A stretch of 64,000 nt of DNA from Hungatella_A sp034142505 (GCA_034142505.1 JAWZDV010000012.1:62001-126000), one strand, 5' to 3'; positions 9,165 through 16,932 are shown, numbered from the stretch's first letter. Numbers and translations: made by a program. Notes: a model not told the origin generated them from the sequence alone.

Positions 9165-9190
9165 TTCCTTTCTATCAAAATCAGACAATA

Positions 9191-10483
9191 TCAGAAAATC
9201 TTTCTTCCCGCCACATATTTCCCCACAATGTGGCGTTCGTCAGACAGGTAGATAAACCGTTCTAACCGGTCTTTTATTTCCAATGGCTGCGGGTGTCTGA
9301 GTTTCGCATCATCCAGAATCACCGCGTCCAGTTCGTAACCCTTCTCAAAGCTGCCGGCCTTTCCAAAGAAGGAACCGCCGCCCTTCGTTCCCATATAAAA
9401 TGCTTCCTCCATGGTGAGAGGTTTGCATTTGTCATCCACCAGTCTCCAGTAAAGCTTCGACATCTGAATGGCATCTGCCATGGCGCGGAAAATGGATTCG
9501 GTAAACCCTCCCGCCACATCACTGCCAAGACCGATGGATATCCCCTCCTCCAGATACCGGCGCGCCGGCGCGATTCCGGAAGCTAAGTTGGTGTTGGACT
9601 GCGGACAATGGGCCACATAGACGCCACGGTCTTTCATCAGCTTCCGCTCTTCCTCCCCGGAGTAAACGCAGTGAGCCATAATGGTTTTACAGTCATCTGC
9701 CTCCCCCGTGCCGCCAAACATCCCGAAGCGGTCGTAGGCATCCCCATAACAGGAGGACCACGGGCAAAGCTCCTTCACCCAGTCAATCTCTCCCGGATTC
9801 TCCGACAAATGAGACTGGACCGGAAGATGATACGTCTTTTGAATCTCCTTCAACTGCTCCATCAGATCATCGGTCACCGACGGTGTAAATCTCGGCGTCA
9901 GAATCGGCTTCGTCCGCTCATACCGGCCCGCCGTCTCCTTAAGCCATGCGACCGTATCGGCCGCCGAAGCTTCGGCGCTCTCCTCCACCAGATAATCCGG
10001 GGTATTCCGGTCCATATTGACCTTGCCCACCATGGTCTTCAGCCCCGTCTCCTCCAGCAGATCCATGAGAAGCTCCGTAGCCTCCCTGTGAACCGTGGCA
10101 AAAATGCAGGCTCTTGTGGTGGCGCTGTGTTTCAGCTGGTCTGCAAAAATCCCGTAAGCCTTTGCGGCATATTCCCTGTCACGATACTTGGCTTCCTCCG
10201 GAAACGTGTGGGTATTCAGCCAGTCTAACAGCTCCATATCCATCCCCAATCCGCGGAACGCGTACTGCGGCGCATGGACATGTAAATCCACCAGCCCCGG
10301 TACAATCAGCTTGCTGCCGTAGTCCACCACCGGATACTCCCGGTACTGCGCGGGAAGCGTCTCATACACGCCTGCCGAAATTCCATCCTCGCAGACTAAG
10401 TACCCCTGCTCCACAACCTGAAGATGCTGTTCATCCAGACTGTAACACAGATTCCCCTTTAACACGAAATTCTGTTTTTCCAT
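9191..10483 (-). CDS. guaD: Guanine deaminase
   Basis: Amidohydrolase that turns guanine into xanthine and ammonia. The 430-residue protein has LVDLHVHAPQYAFRG near residue 62, whose HVH binds zinc, and then MDMELLDWLNTHTFP, a hallmark of guanine deaminases within the chlorohydrolase group. Later HLSE, AHC and GLGSDVAGG motifs complete the metal site. ATG 10483 is preferred (AGGAGG 5 bases before); a frame-consistent ATG at 10510 lacks a site. It is preceded by a promoter and purine riboswitch and is followed by the permease, making a guanine uptake and deamination pair that feeds xanthine dehydrogenase. Confidence 0.94.
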   Translation of the reverse strand: MEKQNFVLKGNLCYSLDEQHLQVVEQGYLVCEDGISAGVYETLPAQYREYPVVDYGSKLIVPGLVDLHVHAPQYAFRGLGMDMELLDWLNTHTFPEEAKYRDREYAAKAYGIFADQLKHSATTRACIFATVHREATELLMDLLEETGLKTMVGKVNMDRNTPDYLVEESAEASAADTVAWLKETAGRYERTKPILTPRFTPSVTDDLMEQLKEIQKTYHLPVQSHLSENPGEIDWVKELCPWSSCYGDAYDRFGMFGGTGEADDCKTIMAHCVYSGEEERKLMKDRGVYVAHCPQSNTNLASGIAPARRYLEEGISIGLGSDVAGGFTESIFRAMADAIQMSKLYWRLVDDKCKPLTMEEAFYMGTKGGGSFFGKAGSFEKGYELDAVILDDAKLRHPQPLEIKDRLERFIYLSDERHIVGKYVAGRKIF

Positions 10484-10642
10484 CATGTCCTCCTGTCTCA
10501 GAATGTCCATTCACGCTGATACCCACGAGCATTCTCGGAAGACTTTACGGTGTTCTGGTGATTTTCCCACAACATTAAAAAAACCACCGTCTGTCCATTT
10601 CCTAAAGAATTCCACGGATATCATTGTCATTGATTGCCGGGA

Positions 10643-10709
10643 AAACTTATAGACAACTATTACGGTAGTTGGTAGAAACGCTCATCCAATTATGAGCATA
10701 TATAAGTTT
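10643..10709 (-). promoter_or_regulatory. Purine riboswitch aptamer upstream of guaD
   Basis: Read on the minus strand: P1 is a perfect 9-bp helix (10701-10709 with 10643-10651), P2 is GCTCAT/ATGAGC with loop AATTGG, then the conserved GTTTCTACC J2/3 core, P3 AACTA/TAGTT with loop CCGTAA, and J3/1 TCTAT. The base equivalent to position 74 of the B. subtilis xpt aptamer is C, which predicts guanine or hypoxanthine binding. By manual alignment it departs from xpt by one missing J1/2 base, a 6-base L2 and U at position 73. It controls guaD and probably the permease. The expression platform is not obvious; a 7-T run occurs at 10577-10583. Confidence 0.88.
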
Positions 10710-10749
10710 CGCACAATGTTAAAAATTATTAACACGCTTTGTTTTCTTT

Positions 10750-10779
10750 AGAGTACCATATTGCAACAGCAGTTGTCAA
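10750..10779 (-). promoter_or_regulatory. Promoter of the riboswitch-guaD transcript
   Basis: On the minus strand TTGACA (10774-10779) and TACTCT (10750-10755) are 18 bases apart, about 40 bases upstream of the riboswitch aptamer. Confidence 0.7.
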
Positions 10780-10836
10780 CAGTTTTTTATTTTTGGATTA
10801 TTTTTCGTTATTGGCGGAATTGTGTGTTATATTTGA

Positions 10837-10873
10837 ACAATAAAAAAGACTGCCGGAACAGTCTTTTTATTGT
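10837..10873 (-). terminator. Terminator after the DUF3343 gene
   Basis: Arms 10837-10852 and 10859-10873 (core AAGACTG/CAGTCTT, A/T tails on both sides, one bulged A) close a 6-base loop. The symmetric A and T tracts would work on both strands; the gene ending here is the minus-strand DUF3343 gene. Confidence 0.85.
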
Positions 10874-10895
10874 CGCTAGTCTAAAAAAACATTGG

Positions 10896-11147
10896 TTATA
10901 TCACATAAACACCGATCGCTTCCCAGGCGAGACTGTGGCGCAGCATACACCCCCGCACGGCATCCTCCGCATCCGCCGGAGCGCTCCAGGCCAGGCCGCA
11001 GCCGGCAGAAATCTGCCTCGGCACCGGAATCAGCCGGCCGGATACCTGATTCTGTTTGAACTCTTTCTCAGCCGCAATGGCCTCTGCCGTGGTGTGAAAC
11101 GTCACAACCAGGCGCTGTTCTTTCGCTCTCATGGATTTCTTTGTCAT
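10896..11147 (-). CDS. DUF3343 protein, putative Se/S carrier
   Basis: An 83-residue protein of the DUF3343 family, annotated in Pfam as a putative selenium/sulfur carrier. It shows the LVVTFHTTAEAIAAEK start of the domain and SAGCGLAWSAP, whose cysteine is the expected carrier residue. Homologues sit with selD and a cysteine desulfurase-like gene in organisms with selenium-dependent molybdenum hydroxylases (the Enterococcus faecalis EF2563-EF2582 region is the known example), as here. The ribosome site AAGGAG is only 2 bases from the first ATG. A 17-bp dyad lies 34 bases upstream, and a strong terminator follows. Confidence 0.85.
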   Translation of the reverse strand: MTKKSMRAKEQRLVVTFHTTAEAIAAEKEFKQNQVSGRLIPVPRQISAGCGLAWSAPADAEDAVRGCMLRHSLAWEAIGVYVI

Positions 11148-11180
11148 GGCTCCTTTCTGATACCCATAGATATTTATACT

Positions 11181-11197
11181 TATAGATATTGTCTATA
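11181..11197 (-). promoter_or_regulatory. Dyad operator upstream of DUF3343 gene
   Basis: TATAGA-N5-TCTATA, extended to 9-bp perfect arms (11178-11186 and 11192-11200). The same 17-bp pattern occurs upstream of selD at 14358-14374. It contains a T-N11-A LysR box, and the LysR gene lies between the two sites. It overlaps the LysR stop codon. Regulator assignment is inferred. Confidence 0.65.
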
Positions 11198-12098
11198 AGT
11201 GTTCGTACCAGTCACGGACAAACTGGATCAATACCTTGGCGGCAGCCCCCGGTTTCCTGGTTTTATTCCACACCATATAGAGGTTCCGGCTTAAACTTCC
11301 CTCCCGGATAGGAAGGCGGTAGATGCGTCCCCTGCTTACTTCCTCCTCCACGGACACACCCGACATAATGGCGATCCCCATGCCGCCGCCGACCGATTTT
11401 TTGATGGTCTCCTGGCTGCTCATGGTAGCGGCAATATGTAACCGCTCCAGCCGGATTCCCGCCGCTGTTATATAGTCCTCCATCTCTTTTCTCGTGCCGG
11501 AGCCCTCCTCCCGCATGATCAGCCGTTCCTCATAAAGCTGCTCCAGAGGAAAGCCGGTCTCCAGGTAAGGTTCATACCGGCTCTGCACCGGCGTCACCAC
11601 CATAAGATGATCGATATAGAACGGCTCAAATACACAGTTCTCAACGGTCATCTTCATGCCGGTAAAACCCACCTCAATCTCTCCACGCGCCACCTTCTCC
11701 ACCACTTCCCGGCTGTCGCTCTCCGTGATATCCAGGCGGTATTCCGGATAGGTGTTGCAGAACAAGGAGAGAATCTGCGGCAGAATATACTGCCCGGGAA
11801 CCGTGGACGCGCCGGCTGCAATGGTATTTTTGCAATAGGCGTCCCGGTCCTTGAATTCCCGGATAATCTGCTTCTCCAGACTCAGCATCTGCCTGGCATA
11901 GTCGTAGAGCCGCTCGCCGTCCCGGGAAAGGAGCACGTCCTTTGTCGTCCTTTCAAACAGCCTGATGCCCAGCTCTGTCTCCAGGCTTTGAATGTGGGCG
12001 CTGACGGTGGGCTGGGTCAGATAAAGCTTTTTGCCTGCTTTGGAAAAACTTTTCGTCTCCGCCACACAGACAAAGGCCTCCAACTGCTTTAAGTTCAT
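11193..12098 (-). CDS. LysR-family regulator, selenium-associated type
   Basis: A 301-residue LysR regulator from ATG 12098 (GGAGG 6 bases upstream): an N-terminal winged helix (LKQLEAFVCVAETKSFSKAGKKLYLTQ-type start) and a C-terminal periplasmic-binding-like sensor. It is embedded between the DUF3343 gene and the desulfurase-like gene, the same arrangement as regulators annotated as selenium-metabolism-associated LysR proteins. It is therefore likely to control this cassette through the two TATAGA-N5-TCTATA dyads. The effector might be a selenium or purine compound; that is unknown. Confidence 0.9.
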   Translation of the reverse strand: MNLKQLEAFVCVAETKSFSKAGKKLYLTQPTVSAHIQSLETELGIRLFERTTKDVLLSRDGERLYDYARQMLSLEKQIIREFKDRDAYCKNTIAAGASTVPGQYILPQILSLFCNTYPEYRLDITESDSREVVEKVARGEIEVGFTGMKMTVENCVFEPFYIDHLMVVTPVQSRYEPYLETGFPLEQLYEERLIMREEGSGTRKEMEDYITAAGIRLERLHIAATMSSQETIKKSVGGGMGIAIMSGVSVEEEVSRGRIYRLPIREGSLSRNLYMVWNKTRKPGAAAKVLIQFVRDWYEHL

Positions 12099-12131
12099 GT
12101 TCCACCTCCCAAACTTCATAAACCGGATGCA

Positions 12132-13268
12132 TTACTCCGCCGCCAGCTCCTCCACCGCTTTGACGGCAGCCATAACCTCGTCTTCCGTATTGTGGAAGGA
12201 GAAGCTGAACCGGACCGCCCCCTGGTCCTTTGTTCCCAATGCCTCGTGCATCAAAGGGGCACAGTGGGCTCCGGCCCGTGTCAGAATCCCGTAATCGGAA
12301 GCCAGAGCGTCAGCCACCTCACCGGAATCATAGCTGCCGATATTCAAAGCGACAATGGGAGCGCGGAATTTCTCATCAAAATCACCATACACGGTAACTT
12401 CCGGTATCTTCCTCACTCCATCGTAAAACATGCGCATCAACATCTGCTCCCGCGCTCTTATGGTGCCGGTCCCCACCTCATGGAGATAGGCAAGCGCCGC
12501 ATGGAGACCTGCAATTCCGTGGCCGTTCAGCGTCCCGGCTTCCAGGGCCGTGGGCATGGTACCCGGGTGTGTTTTGGAATAGCTGTGAACTCCGCTTCCA
12601 CCCACGACAAGCGGGCGGATATTAACCCCCTCCCGCACACAGATTCCGCCGATTCCCTGGGGGCCCATCAGGCTTTTATGTCCGGTAAAACACAGCACAT
12701 CAATCCCCATCGCCTCCATGTCGATCTCAAAGACACCGGCGCTCTGGGAGGCATCCACCACAAAGAGCAGGCGATGCTTTCTGCAAATGCTTCCCACACG
12801 TTCAATGTCAATCAGATTGCCGGTAAGGTTGGATGCATGCGTGCAGACGATGGCTTTCGTGTTAGCCTGAACCGCATTCTCAAAATCTTCATACCGGATC
12901 TTCCCCTTTTGGTCCGCCGGCACGATCGTCAGTTCCACTCCACGCTCCCGCATCAGATACAGCGGCCGTAATACCGAGTTGTGCTCCATGGCGGTCGTAA
13001 TCACATGATCTCCCGCCTGGAACAGCCCCTGGATTGCCATATTCAGGCTCTCCGTGGAATTCGCGGTAAACGCCACCCCGGAAGGCTTCCTAAGGCCAAA
13101 CAGCTTTGCCAGCTGTTCCCTCGTCTCATAGATGATTCTTGCCGCGTCCAATGACGCCTCATGGGCCCCCCGTCCCGCATTTCCCATATGGCGCATGGCA
13201 CTTGCCACCGCCTCTATGACAGCCTCCGGCTTGTGGCAGGTGGTCGCCGCATTGTCCAGATAAATCAT
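12132..13268 (-). CDS. Cysteine desulfurase-like PLP enzyme (EF2568 type)
   Basis: Class V aminotransferase-fold enzyme of 378 residues. It has the YLDNAATT start, the PLP lysine K198 in FTGHKSLMGP and a catalytic-loop cysteine C336 in RAGAHCAPL. It fits the TIGR01977 subgroup (E. faecalis EF2568), which travels with selD and molybdenum hydroxylases and probably delivers sulfur or selenium from cysteine or selenocysteine. Its start overlaps the selD stop by 4 bases (ATGA), so the two are translationally coupled. The general family is certain; the selenium role rests on context. Confidence 0.92.
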   Translation of the reverse strand: MIYLDNAATTCHKPEAVIEAVASAMRHMGNAGRGAHEASLDAARIIYETREQLAKLFGLRKPSGVAFTANSTESLNMAIQGLFQAGDHVITTAMEHNSVLRPLYLMRERGVELTIVPADQKGKIRYEDFENAVQANTKAIVCTHASNLTGNLIDIERVGSICRKHRLLFVVDASQSAGVFEIDMEAMGIDVLCFTGHKSLMGPQGIGGICVREGVNIRPLVVGGSGVHSYSKTHPGTMPTALEAGTLNGHGIAGLHAALAYLHEVGTGTIRAREQMLMRMFYDGVRKIPEVTVYGDFDEKFRAPIVALNIGSYDSGEVADALASDYGILTRAGAHCAPLMHEALGTKDQGAVRFSFSFHNTEDEVMAAVKAVEELAAE

Positions 13269-14314
13269 CCCAATAACCTCACATATTTCTCCTTCTTCTC
13301 CGTCACCCTTCCGATGATACCAAAAGCAGTGGCCATTCCCTCCTGTTCCATCTCGCGAACGATCTGCTCCGCCACATCGGGAGCCGCGCTGATCAACAAG
13401 CCGCCGGAGGTCTGGGGATCGAAGAAAATGTCAATCAGGTGCTCTTCTGTCTGCCCTAACTCAATCTTCTCCGCCGTAAAGTCCCGGTTTCGGTAGGCCC
13501 CCGCCGGAATCAGGCCCATCTGGGCATATTCCACAGCCGCCTGCTGAATGGGAAGCCGGTCCATCCAAAGTTCAAATGTCACGCCGCTTCCCTCCGCCAT
13601 CTCTATGCTGTGCCCCGCCAGTCCGAAGCCCGTCACATCGGTGCAGCTGTGAATCTCATATTTTTCTATGATCTGTTTTGCTTTTTTATTGAGAGCCGTC
13701 ATCACCCGGATGACCTCCTCCTGTGCTTCCGGTGACGCCATCTCAGCCTTCACCGCCGTATTCACGATCCCGGTTCCCAGTGGTTTTGTCAAAATCAGCA
13801 TGTCTCCCGGCTTCGCCCCGCAGTTCTTAAACACCTTATCCGGATGCACAAACCCGGTGACACTGAGGCCATATTTCGGCTCGTCGTCCTGGATGGAATG
13901 TCCCCCGGCCAGCACCGCGCCGGCCTCCATCACCTTGTCCGCGCCGCCCCGCAGAATCTCTCCCAGAAACTTCGGATTGACGCAGTTGGGCCAGGCCACG
14001 ATATTGAGCGCCACCTTCGGCTCCCCGCCCATGGCGTAAATATCGCTGAGGGCGTTGGCCGCCGCCACCTGTCCAAAGGTATAGGGATCATCCACCACAG
14101 GCGTAAAAAAATCCAATGTCTGAATCAGCGCCACCTCATCCGACACCTTATAGATGGCCCCGTCATCCGAAGTCTCAATCCCCACCATCAGGTTCGGATC
14201 GTGAAACTTTGGCAGACTCTCCAAAATCCCCGCCAATGTCCCCGGTCCAATCTTCGCCGCACACCCCGCGGTTTTAGACATACTGGTCAGCCGTACCTCT
14301 TCATCTGCAATCAT
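13265..14314 (-). CDS. selD: Selenide, water dikinase
   Basis: Makes selenophosphate from selenide and ATP. Length is 349 residues (E. coli 347). The catalytic pair is present as C18 and K21 in AGCAAKIGP, followed by the TLDFFTPVVDDPY and LAGGHSI nucleotide-binding stretches. The active residue is cysteine, not selenocysteine. GGAGGGGG precedes the ATG by about 6 bases. No selA, selB or selC is in the window, so selenophosphate here probably serves the labile selenium cofactor of the nearby xanthine dehydrogenase. The gene heads the selD-desulfurase-LysR-DUF3343 run. Confidence 0.96.
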   Translation of the reverse strand: MIADEEVRLTSMSKTAGCAAKIGPGTLAGILESLPKFHDPNLMVGIETSDDGAIYKVSDEVALIQTLDFFTPVVDDPYTFGQVAAANALSDIYAMGGEPKVALNIVAWPNCVNPKFLGEILRGGADKVMEAGAVLAGGHSIQDDEPKYGLSVTGFVHPDKVFKNCGAKPGDMLILTKPLGTGIVNTAVKAEMASPEAQEEVIRVMTALNKKAKQIIEKYEIHSCTDVTGFGLAGHSIEMAEGSGVTFELWMDRLPIQQAAVEYAQMGLIPAGAYRNRDFTAEKIELGQTEEHLIDIFFDPQTSGGLLISAAPDVAEQIVREMEQEGMATAFGIIGRVTEKKEKYVRLLG

Positions 14315-14357
14315 CGCTTACCCCCTCCATTTTCCCAGAATTTTCTCTGAAATGATT

Positions 14358-14374
14358 TATAGAAAACATCTATA
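14358..14374 (-). promoter_or_regulatory. Dyad operator at the selD promoter
   Basis: TATAGA-N5-TCTATA, the same dyad as at 11181-11197, 44 bases upstream of the selD start. A candidate promoter (TTGCAT 14401-14406, 16-base spacer, TAGAAT 14379-14384) places the dyad over the transcription start, which suits repression better than classic LysR activation. Confidence 0.65.
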
Positions 14375-14535
14375 TATTATTCTAGCACAACTTCCGGAAT
14401 ATGCAATCCTATATCCGTTCTGCCATGCTTTCCAATGACATGCCAATATTGCATCCACAAGCCCATACAAGGAAAATCTTCGGAAATGTCTTAACGTTTA
14501 GGGGAAAGCCTTTATTCAGAGTAGAATATAAAAAA

Positions 14536-14565
14536 TTGACATACAAACTGTATGTATGTTATTAT
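14536..14565 (+). promoter_or_regulatory. Promoter and TetR-type operator of the alkC-like gene
   Basis: TTGACA (14536-14541), an 18-base spacer and TATTAT (14560-14565). Inside it lies a dyad with 7-bp arms ACATACA (14539-14545) and TGTATGT (14549-14555) around 3 bases. The dyad covers the -35 box and spacer, as expected for autorepression by the TetR protein encoded downstream. Confidence 0.72.
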
Positions 14566-14588
14566 ATATACAAAGGAGGAGGATCAAC

Positions 14589-15335
14589 ATGAAACACAAA
14601 GACCATTATAACGATGGATATGTACAAGAGCTTTCCCAAAAACTTTATGATACTATTCCTGATTTTGACAAAACATCATTTTCTCAAGAACTAATTGGCC
14701 GATTAGAGGATAAAGAATTATTTGCACGTTTTGATTGTATAGTAGATGCTATGAAAAGGAATATGGACAGTAACTATTCAAAAAATATTCAAGCACTTTT
14801 TGGCATACTCGGTCCAGAATTAGAACAGGCAGAAGGCATGTTTAATTTCGGTTGGTGGCTATGGCCTATCAGTAGATATGTTGAACGCTATGGAAATGAA
14901 AATTGGCAGTTATCGTTGCTATTCTTAAAGGAATTGACTAAGAGATTTACTGGCGAGTATGCTATTCGCCCTTTACTAAAAGAACACCCAACAGAAATAA
15001 TGGACGAGTTAATTAATTGGACGAAAGATCATAACGTTCATGTGCGAAGGCTTGCAAGTGAAGGTGTCAGAATACGCTTGCCGTGGTCACAAAAATTGCT
15101 CGTTGCGTTAGATGATTTTGATAGGTATTCTACCCTTCTTACAAACTTAAAGGACGACACAGAAAAATTTGTACAAAAAAGTGTTGGTAATAACTTAAAT
15201 GACTTATATAAAGAGGCACCTCAAAAAGCGGAATTCCTTGTCGCCCAATGGAACGCTACCGGTCAAAGCAAGGCACAGGAATGGATAATTAAGCATGGAA
15301 TGAGAACCAAAAACAAAAAACAAATGCTTGGTTAA
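14589..15335 (+). CDS. DNA alkylation repair protein, AlkC/AlkD-like
   Basis: A 248-residue alpha-helical HEAT-like protein of the DNA alkylation repair family, which excises N3- or N7-alkylated purines. The core EYAIRPLLKEHP followed by VHVRRLASEGVRIRLPW matches the AlkC group, as does VQKSVGNNLNDL near the end. ATG 14589 is chosen because of the AGGAGG site 9 bases before it. Its promoter contains a TetR-type dyad and a tetR gene follows, an uncommon control for a repair glycosylase. Base composition is clearly more AT-rich than the selD side, suggesting transfer. Confidence 0.85.
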   Translation: MKHKDHYNDGYVQELSQKLYDTIPDFDKTSFSQELIGRLEDKELFARFDCIVDAMKRNMDSNYSKNIQALFGILGPELEQAEGMFNFGWWLWPISRYVERYGNENWQLSLLFLKELTKRFTGEYAIRPLLKEHPTEIMDELINWTKDHNVHVRRLASEGVRIRLPWSQKLLVALDDFDRYSTLLTNLKDDTEKFVQKSVGNNLNDLYKEAPQKAEFLVAQWNATGQSKAQEWIIKHGMRTKNKKQMLG

Positions 15336-15366
15336 CCGCAAAACAATTCTTTCGGAGGATTTTAAC

Positions 15367-15960
15367 ATGAAAAATGAAGAGGCCAGTTATAAAACCACTT
15401 CAACACTATTAGCTATTGCCCGCAAGCATTTTACTGAATTCGGATACTATGATGTATCATTAGAAAAAATTGCTGAAGAGGGGAATGTAACAAGAGGAGC
15501 TGTTTATCACCATTTCAAAAATAAGCAGGGGCTTTTCACAGCGGTATTAGACCGTGTGCAAAAAGATGTTTCCATTCAGATTGAACAAGAGGCAGTAAAA
15601 AGTGATGATCCTTGGCAACAACTTATACTTGGATGCTTCGGATTTGTAAAAGGTGCCAATGCAAAAGAGAATAAACGGATCTTACTAATTGATGCTCCAG
15701 CGGCGCTTGGCTGGTCTACATGGAGAAAAATTGACCAAGCAAATTCAATGAATGTTTTACAACAACATATTAATGATTTAAGCGATTCAGGGTTCTTGTG
15801 TGATAATGTCGATATAGTTCTAATGACATGCTCTATTTCAGGTGCCTTAAATGAGTTGGCATTAAATTACTCGCAAGATATTGAAGCAAATGATGACAAT
15901 ATTATTAGTACGATAACACACTTGGTTAATGGATTTAAGAAAACAGAAGTCCAATTATGA
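15367..15960 (+). CDS. TetR-family regulator
   Basis: A 197-residue TetR repressor. The N-terminal DNA-binding domain is seen in LLAIARKHFTEFGYYD, SLEKIAEEGNVTRGAVYHHFKNKQGLF (residues about 15-60); the C-terminal ligand domain is unassigned. ATG 15367 has GGAGG 8 bases upstream. It follows the alkylation-repair gene by 31 bases and is probably co-transcribed and autoregulated through the dyad at 14539-14555. A 12-bp hairpin follows the stop. Confidence 0.9.
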   Translation: MKNEEASYKTTSTLLAIARKHFTEFGYYDVSLEKIAEEGNVTRGAVYHHFKNKQGLFTAVLDRVQKDVSIQIEQEAVKSDDPWQQLILGCFGFVKGANAKENKRILLIDAPAALGWSTWRKIDQANSMNVLQQHINDLSDSGFLCDNVDIVLMTCSISGALNELALNYSQDIEANDDNIISTITHLVNGFKKTEVQL

Positions 15961-15968
15961 AAGTTTAT

Positions 15969-16003
15969 CCGCCACAACAATAAAAAAACCGTTGTTGTGG
16001 CGG
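15969..16003 (+). terminator. Perfect 12-bp hairpin after tetR
   Basis: CCGCCACAACAA (15969-15980) and TTGTTGTGGCGG (15992-16003) around an 11-base A-rich loop. It lies between convergent genes. No T run follows on the plus strand, so it may be a terminator of modest strength or part of the larger structured region that follows. Confidence 0.55.
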
Positions 16004-16035
16004 TAGGGTAGTTATATAAAACCGCCAATGGGAGC

Positions 16036-16184
16036 CGGATTTGTGTTGAGGTTTCAACTTCGGCCAAAGAACTGTTGAAGCAGTCCGACCGACAAATCCG
16101 TTCCCAAAGACGGCAAGACAGGCGATACCTTGATTTGTAAACACTACTGACCAGCTCCACGCGCCAGTCAGTAGTGGACAAATC
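16036..16184. other. Dyad-rich noncoding region beside the ATPase/TOPRIM genes
   Basis: Between convergent stops, several dyads nest: CGGATTTGT (16036-16044) with ACAAATCCG (16092-16100), a small GTTGA/TCAAC stem (16045-16058), and a long hairpin pairing 16132-16138 with 16178-16184 and a CACTACTGAC/GTCAGTAGTG inner stem. No coding pattern is convincing. It could be a transcription end region, a small RNA, or a junction remnant of a mobile element. Confidence 0.4.
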
Positions 16185-16206
16185 CTATTTTAATTCATGT
16201 TTTCCC

Positions 16207-16932
16207 CTATATTTTTTCTAGTTCGGAAAAACAATTGTTTATTTCAATATACTGGCACCAATCAATCCCTCTTAAGATATTTTGCCGCTCTGCAAAAAAT
16301 GCAGCTGGTGTCCGAATAGAAAAATAAACGTCAAATTTGGCTTTTGTTATGTATCTTCTTGAAGTTAAATATCTTTTTTCCGGATCAATTTCATCAACAA
16401 ATATACTACTTTGTTTTATGATTTTATCATCATAGCCGTCCTGCTTTGCAATGGCTTGTAATAAAAATGTCTCTAATGCACCAGTCTCCTCAAAAGGTAT
16501 CACCAAAATCAGTAGTTCTAATGTCAAATGTTCTTTTCTTGAATTCAACATTTCGCAACTGATCCACTTATTAGTCATAACACTTTGGTTATTTTTTACT
16601 TGAAATTCTGAAAATATATTATTTACTTTTTTTATCAAATCACTTTCTGTATCTGCATCATCCCTGTCTGTGACAATGACAATTTTATTGTAATATTCTG
16701 TTTCCAGAGAAGATAGGTGATTTCCCTCAATAATTTTATTTAACTTAGGGATAATCTGGCTTGAACCTCCCGTACCGCCAATTACTAATTTCCTACCATC
16801 TTTCGTTAAAATTCTGGTGGGCTGTAAAAATTTTGGTCCAATTTCTTTATCTTCCCAGTTATATACATTTCTCATAAAATATTGAAGCAAAACAAAATCA
16901 GTAGACCCCTCACATAGTAATATACTATTCAT
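16207..16932 (-). CDS. TOPRIM-like protein (DUF3226 type), ATPase partner
   Basis: A 241-residue protein beginning SILLCEGSTDFVLLQYF, where the glutamate (E8) is the expected TOPRIM acid, and carrying VTDRDDAD near residue 90, the TOPRIM DxD. This resembles DUF3226/DUF4435-type TOPRIM proteins that partner an AAA15 ATPase. Its start overlaps the stop of the ATPase gene (TAATG), showing tight coupling. By analogy with PARIS (AriA/AriB) and other ATPase-TOPRIM pairs, it may be the effector nuclease of a phage-defence system; that function is inferred. AT-rich relative to the host backbone. Confidence 0.75.
   Translation of the reverse strand: MNSILLCEGSTDFVLLQYFMRNVYNWEDKEIGPKFLQPTRILTKDGRKLVIGGTGGSSQIIPKLNKIIEGNHLSSLETEYYNKIVIVTDRDDADTESDLIKKVNNIFSEFQVKNNQSVMTNKWISCEMLNSRKEHLTLELLILVIPFEETGALETFLLQAIAKQDGYDDKIIKQSSIFVDEIDPEKRYLTSRRYITKAKFDVYFSIRTPAAFFAERQNILRGIDWCQYIEINNCFSELEKI

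Noticed and set aside
13265..14314. Selenocysteine codon in selD
   Set aside because: The position is an ordinary cysteine (C18) and no in-frame TGA is found.
15867..16181. A 104-codon minus-strand frame across the tetR end and the dyad region
   Set aside because: It overlaps the tetR 3' end, starts without a ribosome site and runs through hairpins; a structured noncoding region or mobile-element junction explains it better.
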